A stretch of 7,084 nucleotides of DNA from an uncultured Collinsella sp. GTDB taxonomy: Bacteria > Actinomycetota > Coriobacteriia > Coriobacteriales > Coriobacteriaceae. The translations under genes and the position numbers were made by a program. The notes beneath the pieces were generated by a model. The model was given only the letters and a program-made list of their open reading frames with translations. It was not told the origin of the DNA and made no database searches. Positions 1 to 5,645 of this stretch are shown here, one piece after another. The number at the start of each line of letters is the position of its first letter. Positions within the stretch are counted from its first letter, which is position 1. The stretch spans positions 1 to 7,084 of the forward strand of contig CAUFXK010000089.1 in the NCBI GenBank assembly GCA_959596495.1, in the 5' to 3' direction.

Positions 1-703
1 GATTGTCGCGGGTCACAAGCGTCTTAACGACAACCGTCGCTCCCAGATAGCGCTCGAGCAGCTCGGCTAAGCGATCGATCGCGGCCTGGCAATCCCCCAT
101 CCGCTCGGGCTCCACGCACTCAATCGCCAGGAAAGCATCGGCCGAATCATCGGACAACGCCGTTCGAACGCCGTCGCGCCAGTTCCAGCAGCGGCATACG
201 GCGCCCGCATCATCGATGTAGGCGAGCTCGCCGGGAAGCGTCGGGTCATCTGTCTCCTCGCCAAGCGGCAGAAATGAATCACCACCGTCGGTCACCTTCA
301 GGCAAAGGTCTCCCTCAATCGCGTGCAAATCCTCGCCGCCTACGGGCAGCGCGTAGGACAGCGACACCGTGTTGTAGATGTCCACCGCGGGCGTAATGTG
401 GCCCACCGGCTTGCCCTTGAGCACGCGCTTGAGCAAGTTCTCGATCGAGCAACGCGCGCCCTTCTTGGTCTTGAACAGCCGATAAGCCTCGCGCCATGCC
501 TTGACCGGTGCGTTCTCGCTGATAGTATCGCTGGTCAGATGACGCTCCGCATCGATATTGGCGCGGTCGAGCAACGCGGCAATCGCATCAACGTCCTCTT
601 GAGGAATCTGAGCCGCGGGCTTCATGCCCTTTACGACCACAACACCGACAGCCGCCTGCGGAAATAGCTCCCAAAACGAATCCTCGGCAATAAAGCTCTT
701 CAT
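1..703 (-). CDS. B3/B4 tRNA-binding domain protein (PheT-like stand-alone domain), 3' end cut by window edge
   Basis: The minus strand is open from an ATG at 703 to the left edge (234 codons, no stop), so only the last few residues should be missing; family members are about this length. The product begins MKSFIAEDSFWELFPQAAVG. It carries the hallmarks of stand-alone B3/B4 domains related to the phenylalanyl-tRNA synthetase beta subunit: KAWREAYRLFKTKKGAR (about residues 68-84), a VDIYNTVSL segment (107-115), LPVGGED (119-125) and CRCWNWRDG (about 170-178). Stand-alone versions are usually thought to bind or edit aminoacyl-tRNA or a related ligand, but their exact substrate is not established; a cytoplasmic role is inferred from the lack of signal peptide or membrane segments. 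The start at 703 is preferred because AAGGGAG lies just upstream; in-frame ATGs at 718 and 721 lack a comparable ribosome site. It follows pckA on the same strand but appears separately transcribed, with a structured leader. Confidence 0.85.
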   Translation of the reverse strand, partial: MKSFIAEDSFWELFPQAAVGVVVVKGMKPAAQIPQEDVDAIAALLDRANIDAERHLTSDTISENAPVKAWREAYRLFKTKKGARCSIENLLKRVLKGKPVGHITPAVDIYNTVSLSYALPVGGEDLHAIEGDLCLKVTDGGDSFLPLGEETDDPTLPGELAYIDDAGAVCRCWNWRDGVRTALSDDSADAFLAIECVEPERMGDCQAAIDRLAELLERYLGATVVVKTLVTRDN

Positions 704-723
704 GCGCTCTCCCTTCATCATGC

Positions 724-759
724 GCGCCCGAGCGAGGGCGCCTAAACAAAAAGCGCCCT
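724..759 (-). promoter_or_regulatory. Alternative hairpins next to the B3/B4 ribosome-binding site
   Basis: GCGCCC (minus strand 741-736) can pair backwards with GGGCGC in the terminator 3' arm (about 758-753, loop 752-742) or forwards with GGGCGC (729-724, 6-base loop). The two pairings exclude each other, and the first also competes with the leader terminator. The forward hairpin ends about ten bases before the Shine-Dalgarno AAGGGAG (715-709), so folding here could affect termination or translation. The pairings are visible in the sequence; regulation is inference. Confidence 0.4.
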
Positions 760-804
760 TACGACGGCCACCTTCAAAGTCCTACGGTGCCGCCACAAGA
801 GCGC
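748..804 (-). terminator. Intrinsic terminator inside the 5' leader of the B3/B4 gene (attenuator candidate)
   Basis: Read on the minus strand, GCGCTCTT (804-797) pairs with AAGGGCGC (760-753) with one G-U. Inside it, across a symmetric GU/GU internal loop, GGCGGCACC (794-786) pairs with GGTGGCCGTC (772-763) with one bulge, closing a 13-base loop. The stem is followed directly by five T residues (752-748). This is a long stem plus U-tract, as in intrinsic terminators. It lies between the predicted promoter (848-877) and the start codon (703), so it could attenuate the downstream gene; alternatively it is a second terminator for pckA read-through. Downstream GCGCCCT (741-735) can compete for the terminator's 3' arm. 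Confidence 0.65.
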
Positions 805-810
805 TTACGC

Positions 811-834
811 TGCCCCCATCCGGAGAAGGGGGCA
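811..834 (-). other. Leader hairpin upstream of the attenuator
   Basis: A 7-bp perfect stem, TGCCCCC (811-817) with GGGGGCA (828-834), closes a 10-base loop just before the terminator in the predicted B3/B4 leader. It is probably the first folded element of that RNA. No known riboswitch class was recognised in it. Confidence 0.4.
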
Positions 835-847
835 ATATGTCAGGCGT

Positions 848-877
848 ATTGTAACCCGAGTCATCCGCGCGAGTAAA
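848..877 (-). promoter_or_regulatory. Probable sigma70-type promoter of the B3/B4 gene
   Basis: On the minus strand a -10 box TACAAT (853-848) lies 18 bases after a -35-like TTTACT (877-872; 4 of 6 consensus matches). Transcription would begin near 841, giving a leader of roughly 138 bases before the ATG at 703. The -35 element overlaps the end of the preceding hairpin repeat, so the repeat's T run seems to supply part of this promoter. The -10 is strong; the -35 is moderate. Confidence 0.55.
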
Positions 878-915
878 ACCACCACAAAGGTGCCTGTCCC
901 CTTTATGGTGGTTTT
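875..915 (-). terminator. Hairpin after pckA: likely pckA terminator made from a GGGGAC-core palindromic repeat
   Basis: Two 16-base arms (875-890 and 900-915) are inverted complements with one mismatch, closing a 9-base loop. On the minus strand the stem is followed by the T run of GGTGGTTTTACT, and it starts 15 bases after the pckA stop codon, which fits an intrinsic terminator for pckA. The loop side reads GGGGACAGGCACC on the minus strand, a core that resembles dispersed REP-like palindromes found in many bacterial genomes. Whether this one is a genomic repeat cannot be shown from one copy. Confidence 0.6.
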
Positions 916-930
916 GGGTCTGAAGCAACG

Positions 931-2601
931 CTAGTGTCGGAGTCCCAGCAGGCCGCGGCCGCGATGACGGGCGTCGGCGTGCACCTGAGCGTGCGGACCG
1001 GCGGCCTTGACGGACTCGGGCAGGTGCGAGTACTTCTTCTCGAAGTTCTCCTCGAACATCACCGCCAGATTGTGCGCGGCCTCGTCATAGCGCGCGGTGC
1101 TCTGCCAGTACTGGCGCGGCACCAGGATGCCGTCGGGCACACCGTGGCACGTCGTGGGAATGTCGACGTTAAAGATATCGTCGTGGACGAACTCGCTGTC
1201 CTCGATGGTGCCGTCGAGGGCGCGGGCCACCAGGGCGCGCGTGTAGGCCAGCTCAATGCGATGGCCAACGCCGTAGCCGCCGCCGATCCAGCCGGTGTTG
1301 ACCAGATAGACGCGGGTGCGGCCGTCGGCGATGCGCTCACCGAGCATCTTGGCATAGACCATGGGGTCGAGCGGCATAAACGGCTCGCCAAACAGCGAAG
1401 AGAACGTGGGCGTGGGCTCGGTGACGCCGACCTCGGTGCCGGGGATCTTGGCCGTAAAGCCCGTCACAAAGTGGTACATGGCGGCATCGGCCGTCAGGCG
1501 TGAGATGGGCGGCAGCACGCCAAAGGCGTCGCAGGTCAGGAAGAGCACGACGCTTGGAGTGGTGCCCATGCCCTTGGTCCACGCGTTGGGAATGTGCTCC
1601 ACAGGGTATGCCACGCGCGTGTTGTGCGTGATCGAGACGTCGTCGTAGTTGGGCTTGCGGTTCTCGTCGAGCACCACGTTTTCGCAGATGGCGCCAAAGC
1701 GGACGGCGTTGAAGATCTCGGGCTCGTGGAACGCGTCCAGGCCCTCGCATTTGGCGTAGCAGCCACCCTCGATGTTGAAGATGCCCATGTCGGACCAACC
1801 GTGCTCGTCGTCGCCGATCAGTAGGCGCGTGGGGTTGGCCGAAAGCGTGGTCTTGCCGGTGCCGGACAGGCCAAAGAACACGGCGGTCTCGTGCGTGACA
1901 GGATCCATGCTGGCCGAGCAGTGCATGGGCAGCACGTCGTCCTCGACGGGCAGCAGGTAGTTCATGACGCTGAAGATCGACTTTTTGATCTCACCGGAGT
2001 AGCCGGTGCCGGCGACCAGAATCACGCGTTCCTGGAAGTTGATGACCACGGCGGCGCTGGAGTTAAGGCCCTTGATGGCAGGGTCGCACTGGTAGCCGGG
2101 AGCGGCGAGCACGCAAAAGTCCGGCTCACCGGTGCGCGCGATTTCGCGGGCGAGCGGGCGGGCGAGCATCTGCTTAATAAAGAGTGCCTGGCTGGCACGC
2201 TCGCAGGCAACGAGCAGTCGACGCGTGTGGTTGCGGTCGGCGCCGGCCATGCCGCGGGTGACGAACACATCGCGCTCGTTGAGGTAGTTGACGATACCGG
2301 CCTTGATGGTCTCGTAGCTCTCGATCGAAAGCGGTCGGTTGACGGCGCCCCAGGCGATCTTGTCGTGCACGTCGGGCGTGTCGACGATAAAGCGGTCGTT
2401 GGGCGAACGGCCAGTGCGCTCCCCCGTCTCGATCACGAGTGCGCCATTGGATGCCATGCGGCCTTCTTCGCGGCGGATGGCGTGCTCGACGAGCTCCGCA
2501 GCGGGCAAATCGACCAGCAAGCGGGGCTGGTTCTCGGCAGGATCTTCGACCAGCGTAAGACCAAAGTTGGACAAAACTTCTGCAGGGGTAACACCAGGCA
2601 T
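931..2601 (-). CDS. pckA: Phosphoenolpyruvate carboxykinase (ATP)
   Basis: The enzyme interconverts oxaloacetate plus ATP with PEP, CO2 and ADP in the cytoplasm. In fermentative gut bacteria it often runs towards oxaloacetate, and in gluconeogenesis the other way. The product is 556 residues, close to the usual 530-550. Visible motifs: TGRSPNDRF (63-71, substrate Arg65), YSGEIKKSIF (201-210, with Tyr201, Lys206 and metal-ligand Lys207), PMHCSA (225-230, metal-ligand His227), the P-loop GLSGTGKTT (244-252, Lys250), LIGDDEHGW (261-269, metal-binding Asp264/Asp265) and NTRVAYP (327-333, Arg329). All expected catalytic residues are present, so it should be active. The start at 2601 (MPGVTPAEVL) is chosen because a strong AAAGGAGG sits 4 bases upstream; the frame stays open to 2715, but that 38-residue extension has no such site and is not family-like. 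The upstream palindrome at 2676-2691 may control it. Confidence 0.96.
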   Translation of the reverse strand: MPGVTPAEVLSNFGLTLVEDPAENQPRLLVDLPAAELVEHAIRREEGRMASNGALVIETGERTGRSPNDRFIVDTPDVHDKIAWGAVNRPLSIESYETIKAGIVNYLNERDVFVTRGMAGADRNHTRRLLVACERASQALFIKQMLARPLAREIARTGEPDFCVLAAPGYQCDPAIKGLNSSAAVVINFQERVILVAGTGYSGEIKKSIFSVMNYLLPVEDDVLPMHCSASMDPVTHETAVFFGLSGTGKTTLSANPTRLLIGDDEHGWSDMGIFNIEGGCYAKCEGLDAFHEPEIFNAVRFGAICENVVLDENRKPNYDDVSITHNTRVAYPVEHIPNAWTKGMGTTPSVVLFLTCDAFGVLPPISRLTADAAMYHFVTGFTAKIPGTEVGVTEPTPTFSSLFGEPFMPLDPMVYAKMLGERIADGRTRVYLVNTGWIGGGYGVGHRIELAYTRALVARALDGTIEDSEFVHDDIFNVDIPTTCHGVPDGILVPRQYWQSTARYDEAAHNLAVMFEENFEKKYSHLPESVKAAGPHAQVHADARHRGRGLLGLRH

Positions 2602-2642
2602 GGGGCCTCCTTTAAAAGCGCGACACGTGGACGCGGCGCGCA

Positions 2643-2658
2643 CTTTACTCACGTAAAG
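2643..2658. promoter_or_regulatory. Small inverted repeat in the pckA upstream region
   Basis: CTTTAC and GTAAAG (6-bp arms, 4-base spacer) lie between the larger palindrome and the pckA ribosome-binding site, downstream of the weak -10 candidate. It could be a second operator half or a leader hairpin. A 6-bp inverted repeat can occur by chance, so support is weak. Confidence 0.25.
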
Positions 2659-2675
2659 CCCGTTGTACCCGATAT

Positions 2676-2691
2676 GCAAAAACGTTTTTGC
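2676..2691. promoter_or_regulatory. Perfect 16-bp palindrome, operator candidate for pckA
   Basis: GCAAAAACGTTTTTGC is a perfect inverted repeat 75 bases upstream of the pckA start. Its central CG flanked by A and T tracts is typical of LacI/CcpA-family operators (catabolite-responsive elements have a similar core). A weak -10-like TACAAC lies on the minus strand at 2667-2662, and the palindrome covers the position where its -35 would be; no good -35 hexamer is visible. That layout would suit repression or activation of pckA by carbon source. The palindrome is seen directly; the regulator is not identified. Confidence 0.5.
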
Positions 2692-2749
2692 GGCAAGGGC
2701 GGCAAGCCCGCCCAACGGTCAAAAATCGCAGGCAAGCGGCCTAGTCATT

Positions 2750-2789
2750 GGGGACACTCTTGAACAGGCAACAACCAGGGAGCGTCCCC
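2750..2789. repeat. GGGGAC-core inverted repeat (REP-like), first of two adjacent hairpins
   Basis: GGGGACACTC (2750-2759) and GAGCGTCCCC (2780-2789) are inverted complements with one mismatch, separated by 20 bases. The element lies between divergent genes, where a terminator has no obvious purpose, and shares the GGGGAC core with the hairpin at 875-915. This fits a dispersed palindromic repeat of the kind moved by REP-associated transposases. No transposase is present here. Confidence 0.45.
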
Positions 2790-2795
2790 GGATGC

Positions 2796-2823
2796 CGGCA
2801 CTTAGGGACGTTCCTAAGTGCCG
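2796..2823. repeat. 28-base near-perfect palindrome, second of two adjacent hairpins
   Basis: CGGCACTTAGG (2796-2806) pairs perfectly with CCTAAGTGCCG (2813-2823). The six bases between them (GACGTT) are themselves almost palindromic, so the whole stretch is a near-perfect palindrome with one G-T pair. It begins six bases after the previous inverted repeat, giving a paired-hairpin layout like a bacterial interspersed mosaic element. It lacks an adjacent T run and lies about 100 bases upstream of the flippase start, so it is not an obvious terminator. Confidence 0.5.
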
Positions 2824-2891
2824 ACTACTGAATGGCACTGCCGAAAATATTGACCAATCTGTTCAAAAACACGAGCAAACGCCGTCGCGTC

Positions 2892-2897
2892 TATACT
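2892..2897 (+). promoter_or_regulatory. -10 box for the flippase gene
   Basis: TATACT, one base from the sigma70 consensus, lies 28 bases before the TTG start codon. No convincing -35 hexamer is visible 16-18 bases upstream (ACACGA at 17), so the promoter may be weak or activator-dependent. Confidence 0.45.
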
Positions 2898-2925
2898 AGA
2901 GCGCAGCAATAGAAAGGACTCCGCT

Positions 2926-4506
2926 TTGAGCATCACGCCCCTCGATAGCATCCGCCGCGCCATCGCACGCCGCAATGGCGTCGCCGGCCCCGCCGTAGCG
3001 AGCAGCGGTACCGCGAAGTCCCAGGGCGGCCGCATCGAGAACGGCCTCTTCCCTGCCTCCCACACGGCCGAGGAGCTCGCACGTATCCAGGAGCTAAGTC
3101 AGCGCAACGCCGGCGGCCCCGATAGTGGCCAGGCCACGCGCCGTCACCGCGAGCGCGATCGCGAGCCCGGCCCCATCCACCGCATGGTCAACGCCTGGTG
3201 GAACCGCCTGCTCGGCGCTGTCTACGGCGGCGGCTTCTCCACGCAGGAAGCCGAATACGAGGAGCACGCCACTCGTCGCGACTATCTCTGGAATACCCTG
3301 GGCACCGCCGTGTGGGGCTTCGCGTTTCCCCTGCTCACCATCGTGTCCACGCAGCTTGTGGGCGCCGAGGAAGCCGGAAAGTTCTCCATCGCCTTTGTCA
3401 CCGGCACGCTCATCATGATCGCGTGCAACTACGGCGTGCGCAATTTCCAGGTCTCGGATATCGACGAAACGACGTCATTCGCCTCCTACCAGCTCAACCG
3501 CTGGCTTTGCGGAGCGCTCGCCCTGGGCTGCGGCCTCATGTACAGCAGCGCCCGCGGCTACGACGCGCATATGGCGACGATCGGCCTGGGCGTCTACCTG
3601 TATAAGGTGATCGACGGCGTCGCCGACGTGTACGAGGGCCGCCTGCAGCAGGCCGATAAACTCTATCTGGCCGGCATGAGCCAAACGCTACGCTCCGTCG
3701 GTGTCATCGTGATCTTTAGCGTGGCGCTGTTCCTTACGCGCAGCATGCCCATCGCGGCCATGGCCATGGGTGTCACCGCCATCGTCTCGCTCGTGCTGGT
3801 CACCGCGCCGCTCGCCCTGCTCGAGACCGAAAAATCGCACCGCGTGAGCCTGCGCGAGGTCGGCCACCTGTTTGTCCAGTGCGCTCCGCTCTTTGGTGCA
3901 CTATTTCTGTTCAACCTCATCGAGAGCATGCCCAAGTTTGTGATGGAAGGCACGCTGGCCTACAAATATCAGCTGTACTTTAATGCCCTGTTCTTTCCGG
4001 CGCAGGCTATTTTACTGAGCATTGGATTTGTCTATAAACCGCAGCTTTTGCGTCTGTCGAGCATTTGGGCGAACCCGCGTCAGCGTAGGCGCTTTGACCT
4101 TATTATTGTCGCCGTTATGGCACTGATCGTGGCCATCACCGGCGTGTGTGCCGCATTTATGGCAGGCCCCGGCATTCCCCTCATGAGCTTTATGTACGGC
4201 CTCAATTTTGAGCGCTACCGAACATTGGCGCTGCTGATGGTTGTCGCCGGCGGTGTAACCGCAGCCATCGACTTCATCTACGCCATCATCACGGTGTTGC
4301 GCCACGCTGGAGACGTCACCAAGATCTACCTGATCTGCTTCGCCGTGAGCGTGGTGCTCCCGGTGATCCTGATCAACCTGCTTGGCCTGATGGGCGCCGT
4401 GGTGAGCTACCTGGCCATCATGGCCCTATTGCTGGTGCTGCTGATTATCGAGTACGCCCACATCCGCCAGCGCATAGAACGAGCCCGCAACCCGTACGGG
4501 GCCTAA
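2926..4506 (+). CDS. Wzx/MviN-like polysaccharide flippase, multi-pass membrane protein
   Basis: The 526-residue product has a polar, arginine-rich N-terminus (1 to about 118) and then about 12 hydrophobic segments from about 121 to 510, ending in a basic tail (HIRQRIERARNPYGA). The start of the membrane part, RRDYLWNTLGTAVWGFAFPLL (118-138), and the run of paired helices resemble the polysaccharide-biosynthesis/lipid-linked oligosaccharide flippase superfamily (Wzx, RfbX). Such proteins move undecaprenyl-linked sugar units across the cytoplasmic membrane; substrate cannot be told from sequence. The start is TTG at 2926, supported by AAAGGA eight bases upstream and a -10 box; the next internal Met (87) has no ribosome site. 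It stands alone, with no glycosyltransferase genes in the window. The N-terminal extension is unusual for the family. The superfamily call is by overall pattern, so a related multidrug/lipid transporter is possible. Confidence 0.7.
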   Translation: MSITPLDSIRRAIARRNGVAGPAVASSGTAKSQGGRIENGLFPASHTAEELARIQELSQRNAGGPDSGQATRRHRERDREPGPIHRMVNAWWNRLLGAVYGGGFSTQEAEYEEHATRRDYLWNTLGTAVWGFAFPLLTIVSTQLVGAEEAGKFSIAFVTGTLIMIACNYGVRNFQVSDIDETTSFASYQLNRWLCGALALGCGLMYSSARGYDAHMATIGLGVYLYKVIDGVADVYEGRLQQADKLYLAGMSQTLRSVGVIVIFSVALFLTRSMPIAAMAMGVTAIVSLVLVTAPLALLETEKSHRVSLREVGHLFVQCAPLFGALFLFNLIESMPKFVMEGTLAYKYQLYFNALFFPAQAILLSIGFVYKPQLLRLSSIWANPRQRRRFDLIIVAVMALIVAITGVCAAFMAGPGIPLMSFMYGLNFERYRTLALLMVVAGGVTAAIDFIYAIITVLRHAGDVTKIYLICFAVSVVLPVILINLLGLMGAVVSYLAIMALLLVLLIIEYAHIRQRIERARNPYGA

Positions 4507-4519
4507 TTCGAATCAATTT

Positions 4520-4552
4520 GAAGAAAAGAAACGTCGATGTTTTGGCACCGAC
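4520..4552 (-). terminator. Intrinsic terminator of the metallophosphatase gene
   Basis: On the minus strand GTCGGTG (4552-4546) pairs with CATCGAC (4539-4533), seven pairs including one G-U, around a 6-base loop. It is followed by the pyrimidine tract GTTTCTTTTCTTC (4532-4520). On the plus strand the same stem has an A-C mismatch and no T run, so it serves the minus-strand gene ending at 4702. It lies about 150 bases past the stop codon, implying a long 3' untranslated region. Confidence 0.55.
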
Positions 4553-4568
4553 AGCGAGCAGTCTCGAA

Positions 4569-4646
4569 GTGCCCCAGGTTGGCGCGAAAGAGGAGCGACG
4601 CGTACTTCCATACGCGAGCGACGGTTTGAGCGACAAGATGGGGTGC
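4569..4646. other. Structured, repeat-like stretch in the convergent gap; possible small RNA or dispersed repeat
   Basis: GTGCCCCA (4569-4576) and TGGGGTGC (4639-4646) can pair as RNA on the plus strand (eight pairs, two of them G-U). They enclose a hairpin CGCGTA/TACGCG (4599-4604 and 4611-4616, 6-base loop). The 7-mer GAGCGAC occurs three times in the same orientation (4593-4599, 4616-4622, 4628-4634). No convincing gene covers it. It could be a 3' UTR structure of the phosphatase transcript, a small RNA, or a dispersed repeat. Confidence 0.35.
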
Positions 4647-4701
4647 TTCGGGGCTGCACAGCGTCAACGTGGCCGCCGTTCGGTAGAACAGCGGAACAAA
4701 G

Positions 4702-5541
4702 TTATTCGCCAGGAAGAATGTCTGCGTAGAACTCCGCCCCGTCGTCCAGGCGCAGGATACCCACGCGACCGAACTCGGAACCGGTGGCCGCCGCGCAATC
4801 GATATCGATGCGATCGGGCACACCGGCGGTATCCTCGCCACCCAGGCGCACAATTTGCCCGCGGCCCGACTCCTCATCGAGTCCCGCCAGGCCGCCAACC
4901 TCGCAATAGCGCCCCAGCGATACCGTGGGCGTGTGGCCGCTCACCACGACCGGGCCCTTGCCCTCGGCAGAAAGCAGCCCCGTCGGAGCATCCCAATAGC
5001 CGTGACGAATCCAGAGCAAGTCATCGGACGACTGCACGGCGAGCATTTGCTGCAGCAACTCGCGATCGGCATCGACCGCTCCCCTGCCGTCGCCGCAATC
5101 GACACCATGCTCAAGCAAAAACGCACGCGCCGCCTCGGCCTGAATGCCGGCGTGCACCAGCAGGTACGGCCGCTCGGCAGTCTCGGCCACCGCATAGAGC
5201 GGCAGGGCAGCAGCCCAGCGCACCAGCTCCTCGTATGCCTCAAATTCCATGTCGTTAAGCTGCTCGCGCGTCGTCCAGCCACCGTTGATATCCCAAGTCT
5301 CGGCATCGAGCGGGTCCTGCCCAATAATCGCGTCGAGCATAATCTGCTCGTGGTTGCCCTTAAGCACGCGAGTGTTGGGCAGCGACCGCACCAAGTTGAT
5401 GACGCCGACCGGATCGGGGCCGCGGTCGATCATGTCGCCCAGCACATACAGCGTGTCGTCGGACGTCAGCGAGATCTTGGAAAGGGCCTCGTCCAGCGCG
5501 CGCACGTGCCCGTGAGCATCAGATGTCACATAGATCGCCAT
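4702..5541 (-). CDS. PPP-family metallophosphatase (calcineurin-like phosphoesterase)
   Basis: The 279-residue protein has the full two-metal phosphatase signature: SDAHGH (7-12, metal ligands Asp8 and His10), GDMIDRG (35-41, Asp36, Asp39, Arg40), GNHE (62-65, Asn63 and His64), VHAG (129-132, His130) and SGHTP (201-205, His203), ending with an ID-x-AAATG segment (246-253) followed by a strand that closes the fold. This order is that of the bacterial PrpA/PrpB and phage-lambda type serine/threonine phosphatases, which also act on dinucleoside polyphosphates (ApaH group). Protein dephosphorylation or nucleotide hydrolysis in the cytoplasm is therefore likely, but the substrate is not determined. 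The ATG at 5541 directly starts the first metal strand (MAIYVTSDAHGH), and AAAGG lies six bases upstream, so the start is secure. It has its own promoter and terminator and is convergent with the flippase gene. Confidence 0.9.
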   Translation of the reverse strand: MAIYVTSDAHGHVRALDEALSKISLTSDDTLYVLGDMIDRGPDPVGVINLVRSLPNTRVLKGNHEQIMLDAIIGQDPLDAETWDINGGWTTREQLNDMEFEAYEELVRWAAALPLYAVAETAERPYLLVHAGIQAEAARAFLLEHGVDCGDGRGAVDADRELLQQMLAVQSSDDLLWIRHGYWDAPTGLLSAEGKGPVVVSGHTPTVSLGRYCEVGGLAGLDEESGRGQIVRLGGEDTAGVPDRIDIDCAAATGSEFGRVGILRLDDGAEFYADILPGE

Positions 5542-5616
5542 GGAACGCCTTTCCCTGCATTACGGCATAAGCCCGATGCCACGACTAAAACTTCAAGTTG
5601 AACTTAAACGTTACCC

Positions 5617-5645
5617 ATTGTACTCCGATGCAATAACGCTGGAAA
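5617..5645 (-). promoter_or_regulatory. Sigma70-type promoter of the metallophosphatase gene
   Basis: On the minus strand TTTCCA (5645-5640) and TACAAT (5622-5617) are separated by 17 bases. Transcription would start near 5610, leaving a leader of about 70 bases that contains a short inverted repeat, TTCAA-G-TTGAA (5593-5603), and a weak GGCAT/ATGCC hairpin (5564-5568 and 5576-5580). Confidence 0.55.

Noticed and set aside
704..841. T-box riboswitch before the B3/B4 gene
   Set aside because: Length is too short for a full T-box and no canonical antiterminator motif with its conserved UGGN bulge context or stem I features could be matched with confidence.
934..1503. Long plus-strand open frame antisense to pckA
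   Set aside because: It is a high-GC shadow frame of pckA, whose product has every catalytic motif.
2692..2713. GGGCGG/CCGCCC hairpin and repeated GGCAAG next to the pckA palindrome
   Set aside because: A 6-bp GC stem without a T run in GC-rich DNA is likely to be chance.
2602..2715. 38-residue N-terminal extension of pckA in the longest open frame
   Set aside because: The ATG at 2601 has a strong AAAGGAGG site and gives the family's normal N-terminus; the extension runs through the palindrome and inverted repeat of the upstream region.
1891..2763. 290-codon plus-strand open frame over the pckA 5' half
   Set aside because: Antisense shadow of pckA with no recognisable domain or good ribosome site.
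4518..5258. 246-codon plus-strand open frame over the phosphatase gene
   Set aside because: Mostly antisense to a clear metallophosphatase; the translation is low-complexity Arg/Pro, typical of a shadow frame.
4855..5601. 248-codon plus-strand open frame antisense to the phosphatase
   Set aside because: Shadow frame; no domain recognised, and it runs through the phosphatase start and leader.
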